Assembly: GCF_008831285.2 (NCBI RefSeq)
Contig: NC_045149.1
Coordinates: 4,825,500 to 4,889,499, forward strand
DNA: 64,000 nt
Reading direction: 5' to 3'
Source: Nymphaea colorata
Taxonomy: Eukaryota; Streptophyta; Magnoliopsida; Nymphaeales; Nymphaeaceae
Of the stretch, positions 23,566 through 35,773 are shown in pieces (within the stretch, counting starts at the first letter, position 1; each line of letters begins with the position of its first letter). The notes below the pieces were generated by a model. The model was not told the origin of the DNA and ran no database searches. It saw only the letters and a list, made by a program, of their open reading frames with translations. The position numbers and the translations under genes were made by a program.

Positions 23566-26500
23566 ATGGCTGAAGCCGCCGGACTTCCTTCTCCTCCTCG
23601 GCAGAGAGGCGGTGATGAACTCATTCACGCAGATCATTATGATCCTGCAACGACAAGCCCAGATATCCCCACATTGGAAACGGACTCTCCCGGGAAGGTT
23701 ATCCGATCATGTCAGAGCGAGGACGACTCTCCACATTGTTCCCCATCTTCTTCTCCCGATATATTGTCGGGAGGATCTCCTGCGAGATCGATGGAGGTGG
23801 AGGAGAATGTAATCCTCATTCCGACCACAATCTATGAGGACAAGCGCGAGGATGAAGGGAAATTGGGAATAGAAACCCTCGATCTGGGGGAGATGCCGGA
23901 AGAGGTCTCGAGGGAGTTGTCCTCGATCGATCCTCCAGGAATGGAGGATTCAGATGGCGAGATAGCTGAGAATGAGATGTCGTCGAGGAAGGAAACCGAT
24001 CGCCCCCGCGAGATCGAGGGGGCCATTGAGGAGGGACAAGAAGGATCAAGGCAGAAGCAGGAATTCGAGGCGAGAATGGAGGAAGTACTCGAGAGGGAGA
24101 GAAATCTCGGGGAGAGGCTAGCGGCCGCTGACATTCGGATTCTCGAATTAGAGAAGGAAAGGGACAGTCGGAAGTATGTGCTGGCAGAGCTCTCCATTTC
24201 GGTTCGGCGGGCGTGCGATGTGGTTGATGGCATTCTCAAGAAACTCCCCGTGGAAAGCTCTGGAGTAATCCAGGAGAGCGGTGATGGGAACAATGGAGAT
24301 CTGAACTTGGATACCGAAACGAGGGATCTGGTCGGCAGCATTAAATCTTTGAACGGTCTTGTGACGGCTGCAGAAACCGCCTTTATGGAGTATGAAGAGA
24401 AGAATAGAAAGGAGAAGAAGGAATTGGAGAATAGCGTGGTGAGCCTAACAGAGGAAGCGAGGGATATAGGGGTTCTGCTCAAAGTAGCATTGGCGGAGAA
24501 GGAGGCCGCCGAGAGGTCTCTGAATAAATTGAAAGGAGGCGGAGGCGAGCAGAAAAGAGTGGCCATATTGCAGATAGCGGAGCGGGGTTTGCAGAGGGTG
24601 GGGTTTGGATTTATGATGGGTTCGGGTGCGAGTGAGGCAGACAGCAACGGGGTCGTGAGCTCTGGCACCAAAGTAGAGGGGAATGAGTCTGAAGAAGAAG
24701 TCGTTAGTCTGGTAAACTGTCTTCCTTCTTATGAACTCCATCGTCTAGCAGTGTGAGACGGTGGAGTTAATAGTATCTAATTTTCTGGAACATAGGTATC
24801 ATTTGCCTTTGTCGTAATATTGCTGTCAGCAGGGAAACGGTTTCAGGATTAGTAGTATATATATCTCATGAATCCATCCTAAATGACGGACACCGTAGTA
24901 CTAAACAAAGAGCACAGTTCAGCATGAGCTTTAACGAACTATTCAGTGTATTGGACTTGTTCTTCGAAGAAGTTATTGTCCATTCAATAACTGGCTACCT
25001 ATATATTTCAGGCATCCACTATTGAAAATATGATGAAAAATCTGCGGCTTGAGATATCTGAACTGCGAAAATCTTTGGACGAATCAAGGTAATCTTTCTG
25101 CCCTTTGTTGCCTCATCTATTTAACTGCATAGATGCAATCCTTGTGTCATCCATCTCCACTTTGGTTGGTCGTGGTTGTGTTCTGTAGTTGATATTTAAA
25201 GTTTAAACTGTGAATTTGTGCTGCCGAAGGCTGACGTGGTGCAGACTATTTTGAGAGTCTTAATGTTGATAATGCTGTCAAAAGTCATTTTTCCTTCCTC
25301 GTCATCTTCAGAGCAAGTTTTAGTGACGAGGGTGAGGCCCAACCACCGAGCCTTATAGCAACACCATAGGAAAGCTCCGGCATCCAAGTCGCGGGGTTGG
25401 AATTTAATGGAGGGCCTTCGCTCTCCTCTCTTACCACCACTCATCGGGTGTCGTGGTCAAATATAATGAATAATTTATTGAAAGTTGAACTTTGCTCTTG
25501 GTTTCAATGTTTATTGAACCAGTACTGATTTAGTTGTAAATTGGTAATTGTAAGCTATCTGCTCTAATATAGTCAATGACAGTTTTATCAATTTGGTTTC
25601 TTCCACTGGTTTCTTGTTAGCATCTCTGAGGAGGATGTAGACTTGAAGTCCACCAGCGTTTTTTTTTGCAATCAGTAGCTTATGTCGATCACGTTTCAGT
25701 AGACAGATAAGTGATCTTACATTCCTGGAAATTATGGATAATAAAGGGGATTGATCCATTTAGTTTTGCAAAGATTATATTGGTCATTTATCCTTTTCTC
25801 TGTTTCGCTGGTTTCGGTCTTCATATTCAAATGCCAGCATTGTTTCGTCTGATGCTGTCTCCATAAAAAATTTTTGATGCTAGAGTTTTCTATCTCTTCC
25901 ACCATCTTTTATATCAACGCCACAAACTGATAAGCTTGACGGACGGTGCAATGCAAATAGTTCCTCGATGTTACTTACCATCATTGGACCTTAATGATAA
26001 CTTATCTTGAAGGCTTGGATTGGAGCTTTCTTGCTCAGGTTTTCTATTCAACATGACATTGTACTCTTTCTTGTGCCAATATCACACCATCAATATTCTT
26101 AAGGTTGTGGAGATATTTTCTGGATACCTGTGATAGTATTTTGTTGTCGTAGCATCTTATTCAATTCTCTGTTCTGTTATTTGCCAGGGCAGACAATGAG
26201 CGTTTGCAGCAACTAACAGAGAAGCAAGCCCAAAAATTATCCGAGAATCATCTGTACATAAAGGACTTGGAAGAAAGAGAAAACGTGTTAACTCAAAATG
26301 TAATGTTATGATACTGTAGTTACTGCACATTGTTGGCTGCGTTCGTTTCTCATGATGGTTTTCATTATTTCTGTCCTTAGGTTTTTGTTTCTCGTGTTGT
26401 TTTTCATGATTTATATCCTTTTTTGAAGGTTGAGGAACTCATGATGGAAATAACGGAGGTTGAAGAAGATGTCGTTAGATGGAGAGAAGCTTGCGAATTG

Positions 26501-27220
26501 GAGGTGGAGGCAGGGAAAAGTGTCATTCAACAATATGACAAAGAGGTAAAAGTTAAAGCACATATAGTGGTGGGCCTCCTCCTTATTTGACCATCACCAA
26601 ATGAATTTGTTCATGTGAATGTATAGGGAGAGTATTGTTCCTTGTGTTTGTTCATCTCGTAAGTAAATAAACCTAATTGTATAATATCCTCTCCTCACTG
26701 AAATGAACCTAGTCGTTGAATAGGCACTTTTTTTTTTTCGAATTGTACGAATCTAAATAAAAAATTTAGGTGGTTTTGTAATGAATGGTAGGAGAGGCAG
26801 TAGTGCTCTGGTATTGAGAATCTGATAAGAATGAGTCGGTTGGACTTGGAAATTTTTTCTTTTCCGCAGACTGCTACTCTCAAGGAAGAACTGGAAACGA
26901 CTAGGGCCTCACTGGATTTGGCAAACAACAAACTGAAGCTGAAGGAAGAGCTAGCCTTTACCGCGATGGCAGCACAAGAGGCTGCAGAGAAATCTCTCCG
27001 GCTAGCAGATACTCGTTCCGCAATTCTCCATGAGCGAATCGAGGAGTTGACAAAGCAGCTGGAGGCTGTGGAGAGCAGGGGGGATCACAGCTTGCGTAGG
27101 AGAATCAGACACGTGTGCTGGCCATGGGAAGTGCTCAAAGCAGCCCCTGGAGTTTCACGAAGGAGGCCAAGCCGGAGAAGGTTGTCAGACATGGAGGGGT
27201 TGTTGCACTATCCCGCGTAA
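23566..27220 (+). CDS. Coiled-coil protein, At3g49055-like (five exons)
   Basis: I read five exons with matching phases: 23566-24711, 25012-25088, 26188-26299, 26429-26545 and 26870-27220, all with GT-AG borders, giving about 600 residues. The frame is open from an upstream ATG at 23479, but the ATG at 23566 has the better context (ACCCATGGC) and is preferred. The N-terminus is acidic and low in complexity. From about residue 165 onward the protein is mostly charged, heptad-rich coiled coil. Exon 1 contains the block EQKRVAILQIAERGLQRVGF, which I recall as characteristic of the plant family described as uncharacterised protein At3g49055. The last exon ends in a basic segment (RRRPSRRRLSD-like). 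No enzymatic motif was seen; the biochemical role is unknown and a structural role is likely. A PIF-like element ends 324 bases before the start codon. Confidence 0.75.
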
Positions 27221-28257
27221 TGTACAGCGTTCGTTAGGTAATCCAATGCTTCCTTTTTATGCATCATTTCTTACTTCCTGTGTAGTTTACATTTTGACAT
27301 TTTTGGATGTCGCATATGGTGTACATTTATTTTTATAAGTAAGCTTCCCATTGTTAATATCTTGATAATTTGGCCATTGGGCTTGCTTGAATAAGTAGTA
27401 GTGCTATAATAGATGTTGTCCATATTCTGAGAATAGTAGAAGGTTCTTGACAATTGATCGCATTGATCGATTTGCTGTAATGACGAGAGTTGGTGTACCT
27501 GTTGCTGGTTATTTTCTTTTATCTGCGACCAAGAAAAGTTTGTGAAACAAGAAAAACTTTGTTGCCAATGCCAAACATAGTTTGGGCTTCAATCATGTGT
27601 TTTCATCAGCCAAGGCTTGGTCTCAAGCGCAATAATGCTCCTTTTTTGAAGTCAGTCAAACGGGACCGTGCTACTTTACCTCCTGGCCTGGACCCGCGGG
27701 AGCTTCAGCAGCAAAATTTGTACATTGTTCCTTGATCGGAGGTGATCTGCTTGCCCCTGCTTTGCGTTTGGGTTAAGGAAAGATGCGCACAAAAATTTAT
27801 TCGAGATCCGTCACAAAAGTGTGGTGATCAGAAGTACTTATTTTACATTATCATAATTCATTGCCTTTCCGGAGAAAATATACAGAACCCTCCTTGTATA
27901 TTTCTGAGAGGAAGTGCTTATATATGTTTTGTTTTCCTGTAAGCTTATAAATGTAAACTATTCTATTTCTTTTGGATTTGGTTCGGATCCACCCTTTACT
28001 GAATTTGACTTTGCACAAGAAAGGAAAGGGCCATGGGTTTTGCTACAACTTGGATTTGGATATCATTTTTCTAAAACCAAATTCAGATTCAAGTAGCATA
28101 TGATCCTACATTTTGTTGGTTCCAATCTTTTTTGGTTTCCAGTTGGATATTTTACTGGGATTGGTTATGAAACCGCACATCAAATTTGAACCCAATTAGT
28201 AATTGGATTTGGACTCTGCACATATCTGTTTAGACGGGCTCATAATTTCAGTAGTAA
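27221..28257. other. Intergenic, no gene recognised
   Basis: This is the 3' flank of the coiled-coil gene. The short frames show no recognised domain. Confidence 0.4.
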
Positions 28258-28511
28258 AGGGGTGTTTGATTAACTCAGAATTCAAATTCATGGATCTAAT
28301 GTGCCATACTTTTACTGTTATAGCAACTAATCTACAGTAAAATTCACAGTTCATTCAACTATGGTTTTTTAGTTCTGACCTAAAATCTGCAGTTGAAATT
28401 CATCGCTTACAGAAAAGGTCTGATTTAAGATTAGAAGGGGAAGGTTCTGATCTTAAAATCCATAGATGTTAAATTCCTGATGATTTAGAAAAGGGCAATC
28501 AAGCGCCCCCT
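28258..28511. mobile_element. Tourist-like MITE (about 250 bp)
   Basis: The left edge AGGGGTGTTTGATTAAC and the right edge GGCAATCAAGCGCCCCCT are imperfect inverted repeats. Further inward, AATTCATGGATCTAA pairs loosely with TTAAAATCCATAGATGTTAAATT. The GGGGYGYTTGATT tips resemble PIF/Tourist MITEs. The flanks TAA and AGG/TAG only partly fit the expected TWA duplication. Confidence 0.45.
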
Positions 28512-28965
28512 AGGTCCATTTAAATGCCTACCAGTAGCTCACATTTGGCCAGCCAATTTGGATCCGATTTTGCCATAACTAGACTTAGTCGTTGATTGGA
28601 TATTTTCTAATTGTATCCCAAATTGGATACAAATTTGAATATAAAAAAGTATAAATCAGAATTCGAGCTCTTATGTATAATTAAGTTACGGTGCCCATCA
28701 GGATCTTGCGTGTGTTCAACTGTAAGATATTATATTGAATTTGAATTCGATTACTAATTGGGTCGGGAATTTTTATTGAATCCAACCAAAGAGAATTGGA
28801 TTCGGTTTGTATGTCGGGTAATATCCGCACAGTGGACATCCCTTGGCGCATGGTATGTTTCGTAGTTTTATGTTGTGCCTTTTCTCGCGCATCGTTCCTT
28901 ACCTATAAATACATCATGCGCGGTGTTTAGATGGGAAGGAGTCGTTCTTCGAGTCATATACTCGT

Positions 28966-28990
28966 AAGAGAGAGAGAGAGAGAGAGAGAG
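28966..28990. repeat. (GA)n run in the PRD3-like 5' UTR
   Basis: A GAGAGA run of about 12 units lies some 80 bases upstream of the PRD3-like start codon. Such runs are common in plant 5' leaders. Confidence 0.7.
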
Positions 28991-29068
28991 GAAATTGTAC
29001 CTGTTCGGAGTAGCCTGTAACTCTGTAGTTCTTCTCCGAGCAACACAAGCAGGAGACTGCAGAAGTGG

Positions 29069-32000
29069 ATGAAGCTAACGCTCAACAAAGCGTGCGATCT
29101 CAACTCCATTTCCGTTCTCCCTCCACAAGCAAGGTAAATCTGAGGCCTTATTTTCGTATATAGATGTTTTGGCTTTTCCCTTGCCTTGCGAACTCACAAA
29201 AGATCGAGCAGTTTCGCAAGGAAACCTGCAAATTCAATCTTTCGCACTTTTAATTAAAACTCCGCTTCCCGTGGAACAATGAGAAGAGAATTAGATATCG
29301 TACTTTGATCTAGTGCAATGGGCCCGATCCTGGTCCAGTCCGATCTGTAAACGGAAGGTGCAGATCGTCCTCAAGAAAGGATGTTTTAAGTGTATCCATG
29401 ACTTACTCGGATGGTTTTCCTGCTGTTTGGACTCGAGCAGACGCGGAAATGCCGTGCAGATGGGATCCGAGTCGTCGATCTTCGCGAAGAGCCAAGCATC
29501 GTCGTCCCGGTTCGGGAATTCAATCGTCCCGCCGGCGATGTCGCAGTCGCAGCAATCTTTCTCTCAGGGACTGCCGCTCTCTCAACTCTCTCAGAGTTCT
29601 CTGGACGAGCTAACGGTGACGAACGAACAGGTAAGGGAAAATAGGGCGTCCTTTTCTTTTCTTTGTTTCTACGAAACGAGCTAAGGGTGACAAACGAACA
29701 GGTAAGGGGAGATACGGCGTCCTTTTCTTGTCTTAGTTTCTATGAAACGAGTTTTAGATATTTTAATCCATCATTGCTGAAACAAAATTATCTGGATGCA
29801 TGCTTATTTTCCCGATTTCTTGTCAGTTTCTACTTTTCCAGTGTGGAAACTTGACACGAATAAATGAAAAATCGGTTTTCGTTTTTTATTATTGCATTTC
29901 ATGTTGAATCACGTTTTCCTAATAGAAAATTTTGTTTACGGCCGCCGACTTCTTCCCCAGTAAGCAAATACTTATCCGGCGCTTGATTTTTTCCCGATCG
30001 ACAAATGAAAAGCAGAATCATATTGAATTCTACAATTTCGAGAAAGACACATTAACAGAAGCTCATTTTAGAGCTTCTAATCTCCTTCCTATGTTCAAGC
30101 GTATTTCTCTTTTCAAACATTTCTCCGTACTTTTTTGTCCTTTGTAATCCCTGTCAACTTTTAAGCGTTCTGCAGCTTCTTCTACTCCATACTATACGGA
30201 ATAAAACAAAATAAACCTTTTTCACATGTGGTCCCTCTTTTAAGAAAACAGAAGAAAGAACAAGATTGCAGTTTCTTTCGTAATTAAGGCCATAACAGAA
30301 GGGAGGATAATCTAAAGCAATAATCATAAAGGAATAATCTAAACGAAAAAGGATTGACTCGAGTGAATGCCGTGTTTAATTTGCAGTTCATACGAAAGAC
30401 ACGGTGGCCCAAATAAGTATCAGGATCACTTCCTGCACTCATGTTATATCATTTAATTGAACATGTGCATTTGAGGAACGAGCGCTAATGACATTTTCTC
30501 TGTCAAAAAAAAAAAAAAAGTTTCCCGCAAAGTGTGTCTCCCATTGACAACTTCGCTCTCTGGCTTGGTTCAGGAGACCTAATCCATTGATGATGCAAGA
30601 GTAGGCTTCTGTCCGGTTTGGGGTTAGCTTGCTTAGGTCCCGCTGAGGCTTTCTTCACAAATGAGCTATCCTTTTTATGTCGTTGATCCAAAAATGAACT
30701 GTGACGTTCATGCTGAACCGAAGCGAAACTTTAAAGAGCTCGAGTTTGACTTTAGTTGGCACAAGTTAAATGGTTAGGGTCTATGGAGTTTTGCGGTCTG
30801 ATTTTATCAGTGTACGTTGAATGTGGAAAAAAGATCAATTAGGTTAGAAATTAATTATTCGAACCCGCACTTTTGGCGTGAATGCCCTGGATTTGCTTCT
30901 GACTATATTTGATCTGTTCTGTCACTTAAATTTGTCACATCCGACATGTTAGTCTCTGTAGCACTCGATGTTCATGTGTAATTCTTCATCATGTTGGCTG
31001 GTCTTGCGCCTTTCCCACTGATCACGGTTGGCAATTTTCAGAGGCTCGGTTCGCAAGACAGGGAGAACTCGGTGAAGAGGGCGCCTAGCTTAGCCCCTGG
31101 ATACGGTCTTGAAGAGGGTCAGTTGCAGTTGAGATCTTCAACCAACATGCTCAGAAGGTGGAACCCGCCGACGGCTTCTGATAACAGATGTATCGCACGT
31201 CACCTTTCCTATTCGTAAATCTTACTTCTTACGCTAGTGGCAACTGGCAATGCAATTGGTATTAGGCAAATAGAACCTGCTTCAATTCGGCCAATGTCTC
31301 TGCACCTCAAGTCGGAATTATCCGATCTGGAGACTAGCTCTCTTGATGTAGGAATGACGCGGTTTCTAGGAGCTAGTATTGGAGCTATAGCAAATAGAAC
31401 TCTGGCTCATGAATTGGGACAAGCGCCAGTACGCGCATCGTCGATACTGAGCGTGGTTGAGGAATGGGTCGACTGGCCCAGGCCGGTTTTTGTAGGTTGG
31501 CCGACTGAACCACAACCAACCTAGCCTAAGACGCTGATCAAGGCCAAGGATGCCTGAAGCTCTTAGACAAAGTGGAAAGTTCACTCGTTATCTAACTGAA
31601 TAGGCGTTGAGGAGTCAGATTTATTTTTCTACGCAAAATGGGAAGCTCACTTCTTGGAGGCCAGTGCTAGAAAGCAAATCTAAATGGATTATGGCCTAAA
31701 GGAGTCAGAGACTTATTCCACTTTGGTGCACTTGTTAATTTTGCACCCATCCAATTCAGTGAAGGCGGCTAACCATGCACTTGACATCCAACCAGAACCA
31801 TTTGTCCAGGCCAATTCATCCAATAGTTGCTTTTCTTTATTTAGTTTTGATTCGGTATCAGCTGACCTGGGGGTTAGTCATACTATAGGGTAAAATTAAC
31901 CAATGAAGGAAGGAAGGAGTTGTTTTCATTCAGCTTGTAGATATTTTAATATGATGTAAATGGCAATGCAGTCTCCGAGGAACTTGAACGCAGGCTGGGG

Positions 32001-35000
32001 ATGATGGATACCACATTGCACAGGCTGGGAATGATTCTCGACTCTGTTCAGGGAGACGTCATGCAAATAAACAAGGCAGTGAAAGAGGTTTGCCTTGAGG
32101 GTGAGGATGTCGCTTTGCATTTAAGAGTTGACGGTATAGCAATTAAACAGTTCCAGTTCGGCCAAGAGCTGTGGAGACATTCTTTCTTTATAGAAAACAT
32201 TAGTTTTTTTTATATAAAATGATAAAAATATTTTTCTTAAAAACAAAAAAATCCTTCATCAGCAAAAGGTGAAGTGTTTTTTTTTTGTCAGAGGTATTTT
32301 TTGTCAGTTTATATCAAAATGTTTTGCTGCTTCTAGGTGCGGACTTTTAAAAATTTCTCTTAAAAGTTGACTGCCCAATTGTGAACTTGTAAAAGTTTAA
32401 CAATGATTTGTTATTTACCCAAATAGTATTATAGTAGACACTTTTTTGTAAATTTTTTCATGCTTTTATCTACAATTGGTACTTTTTTTCTGAAATTTTA
32501 TATATTCTGAAGATATTTTTAGCAAGAGGAATATCTTAATCCCAGACTTTCCTTTCCAATGAAAACAATGACAACTTTTCTAATGAAAAGAGGGGAATAT
32601 CTTCATGTGCAGTCGAGGTAGTGCGGCAGAAGATGATGGCCCAAGATAATGCTCTGCAGCTGGTGGTAAGAGTGTGAAGCTCTTCTTGTTTTGGCCTCGT
32701 GACTTTAATGAGCAACGTCTGCTGTCTATTCTACCTTAATTAGCAGTAGACTGTGGAACAATAACGCATCATTTGCATGACAGTGCATTCCTCCAGATCG
32801 ACAAAAGAAAAAGGAAAAACAGAAACAGAAAACAGCAGAGTCCATCTTACAGTCATCCTGTAACATGGAAGAGCTACATAGGACGAACTTATACATAAAG
32901 CAGGTCCCTGAAGTAGCTGGAAAAAAAATTACATTAAAAAATAAAAAAAAATTAGTTGTTCAATGCATTTTTTTTACTTAGGTTCAGTTTGGCCCTACTC
33001 AAATTTGATGTTGGATTATTTGGTCCGTCCTTAAACGAAATTCTGGCTCCGCCCTATGTCATCTAGCAAATCTTTGATTAAGACCAACTTGGACAAGGTA
33101 TCAGTTCAATATGATGGCTAATCCTGGGGAAATAATTATTCTTCGGCGTTTTTTAATGTGGGGGTGATGCAAGGAGCGCTGTCTAGGGTGGCCGGATCCC
33201 ACCTCATTCTTTGTCATCATACCTTGCACTAGTGAGCATTGAAAAGATTTATGCTTACACATTGAACCAATTAAATGCAACGCTCCATGGATTCTTCAGG
33301 GTCCACTTCATAGAAATCAAGTTTGAAACAATGTCCTTGATTTTTTTTTTTTTTTTGCTTTCTAATGGGTTGGATTCGCGATCATCGACATGAATGAGGT
33401 CAAAGTTCAATTGCAGGAAATACTTGGCATAATCTAGTATGAGTTTTGAACTTCAGCTTGCACGGATAACCCGTCCAAACAAAAGAAGGTTTAAAATCTC
33501 CAAACCCACCGAACCATCCACCATAGCTCCAATGATACCATTTTTTCTAGGTATTGACAAGTCTAAACTCCCTAAAATCATTCCTAATATCTCTATTATC
33601 AATAGACCGGATGAATTTCATTTGTTGTCTTCTCAATGAACCATGTTTCTTGATTTGGTCGAATAGCTCAAGGAAGAAGAAGCCATCAAGGCCAGCATAG
33701 ATGGAACAATGAAGTCCATACCTGATGAACTACGGAAAGAAGCCAACCAACCTAAATTGCAAGAGATTGTCACCAAGCTCACATCGATGCCGGACTTCAT
33801 TGAAGCTCGTTTCTACAAGCTCAAAGCTGAACTATGCTGCGCCTTCACTCAAGAAATTCAGGTACCGGCATCATGTTATGATACAGATTCATTGATAGTA
33901 GCCATTCCCTCAAAATTTCCTGTAATATATCCTGTGCTGGCTTTAATGTGGATTTAATAACTTGTTAGAAAGCCGTCTCCGTTGTTTAAAGTGTCCTTCT
34001 CTTTCCCATTTCAGGCAATCAAAGAAAAGAAAGAGATGCAATGCAGCAAGGAGCCTCCTCTGCTGAATGATCGTAGTGTGCTTCCTGCAAAAGTATCTTC
34101 ACTGGTTTCCTTTTTTGAAATTACCACCGAAGTTTGTAGCCATAGCTCTTCTCTCTTTTCATACTCTACGGTGGGTTTAACAGAATGTGGCATATACTAA
34201 CGCCAGCGGACGTAGAAGGCAACACCTACTCCAGCAAGGAAGGTATACTGCCACATTAGGGAATAGATTGCTCTACGAGTATTTTCCAAAAGTTTTGGGT
34301 CTTGTGTCCTGTTTCTATCAGGGAATTAAATGATGACCGGATACTTGTTCTTGCAGTGGAGAGTTGCATGGTTCTTTAACAAATGCAGCAACAAAGAACT
34401 TGAATTCGTCCAGGGTTGAGACTTGGACGAAGAAAGTTAAAGAGGAAGAACAACCATCCGCCCCCGGCTCGGTACGTCAAAATTCTGTAAATTTGCTACA
34501 TTCTTTTGTCCATTAGGAAATACGACAATTCCCAAAAGCACCGCTCGCAGCCGGCTTGCATTTGCCTGTAGATTTGTGGAAGATGCTTTCAAGCTGTCTC
34601 AGTGGCTCCTTCTTTGATGCTAACTTGGCTATAAGATGGTAAATGATTGACCAGAAACCATGGCCTTGGCAGCAGTGGCGTGGCTGCCAACATTCTGACA
34701 AAAGACTCGCGGGTTACGGGGCTTTCGTTTGGAAGTTTTCACATTGTCGATAATAGAACTGTAGAACTACCACCCCTCCACCAACTTTTCCACCCTAATT
34801 ATAGATGTTTTCTAAAAATATTTTACTATTTATCAGATTAGTCCTTTTTCCAAAGAACCGAGAGGGCGGCTGGATCGTCTGTCGCAAATGAGTCCAGTCC
34901 CCACGAGTCAGTGAAGGCCTGTAAAGGCAACGTTGACCTGGGCAAAGCCGAGATAACTTGGTTGGACCCATTCAATCCTGTTGGTCATCTCCAGGAGTAT

Positions 35001-35773
35001 CTTGGTCCATCAAAGACACCACATTTCATACATCATGTTCCAGTTCTCCGGCCCAGAATCCGAATACATGATGATCATGTCAAGGCAAAGTTAACAAGCC
35101 TAATCCTTCGTTTGGTGATACAGGAGAAGGGAAAGTGGAACATTATCATCGACTCTGACGACGACCTGGAGACCGAATTCCCAAGCATGTTCAGAGGAGA
35201 TGGAAATGGTAATGCTCAATTTCTGTTTTTAGAATTTACAAAGGAAAATGCCGAGAATGAAAACAGATATTCTCCCTTTTAGGTAGGTTGTGACTTGGGA
35301 GGCCAAATGGAAGGAAGTCTATAGTCCAATACTCGAAATGTGCATCCCTTACTGCTATTCTTTTAGATGACAAGGTTCCAGACTCTTAGACCACTCTTGA
35401 ATTTCATGTTTGAGTGAGACCTTTATAAAAGCAATTGAGATTAGTCACCACTTATTTTATATCATCCACTAACTTAGACTACATATTTGGTCCTATGAGA
35501 ATTGTGGTTATATTGTTCAGAGCACACCGACAACTAGATCTTGTGACTAGGCAACTTAATAAGGTAAAAGAGGTGCAACTTAGTCTCCTCTTGCTCTTTT
35601 AGAATTGAACGGCTACTCGTACGCAGTACATTCTAACTTCAAAGTGGACAAGCACAGGAAGATACTCCGTGGAGGAAGCTGACGAGGAGGCGCAGCGGAT
35701 CCTGAGAAGGGCGCGGAGGAGAAAAAGGAAACATGAAAGCAAGGACTGGCACGAACGGGTGATATTATTATAA
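29069..35773 (+). CDS. PRD3: Meiotic DSB-formation protein, PRD3/PAIR1 homologue
   Basis: Exon 1 (29069-29133) encodes MKLTLNKACDLNSISVLPP, which closely matches the start of rice PAIR1. Further exons read with agreeing phases are 29441-29630 (with SQSQQSFSQG), 31042-31189 (with RRWNPP), 31972-32100 (with DSVQGDVMQINKAVKE), 32613-32665, 32841-32903 and 33667-33861 (helical). From 34015 to the end the borders are uncertain: likely pieces are 34015-34092, 34357-34471, 34863-35208 (with IIIDSDDD) and a last exon near 35658-35773 (basic tail RILRRARRRKRK). Total length is roughly 480-510 residues, close to rice PAIR1. The family acts in meiotic nuclei, with PRD1, DFO and the SPO11/MTOPVIB complex, to form the double-strand breaks that start recombination. 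A 71-bp tandem duplication repeats the exon 2 donor. The uncertain 3' borders leave open whether the gene is intact. Confidence 0.8.
29607..29751 (+). repeat. 71-bp tandem duplication across a splice donor
   Basis: GAGCTAACGGTGACGAACGA, the donor CAG/GTAAGG and the GGGCGTCCTTTTCTT after it occur twice, at 29607-29677 and 29678-29748, with a period of exactly 71 bases. The last 24 coding bases of exon 2 and its GTAAGG donor are thus present in two nearly identical copies (donors at 29631 and 29702). Confidence 0.9.

Noticed and set aside
23832-24671. 279-codon minus-strand frame
   Set aside because: It is the antisense shadow of exon 1 of the coiled-coil gene; serine-rich composition mirrors the glutamate and arginine codons of the real strand.
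32101-32220. Extension of PRD3-like exon 4 past 32100
   Set aside because: The frame is open, but the GTGAGG donor at 32101 joins in phase to a family-like exon at 32613, so the extension is read as intron.
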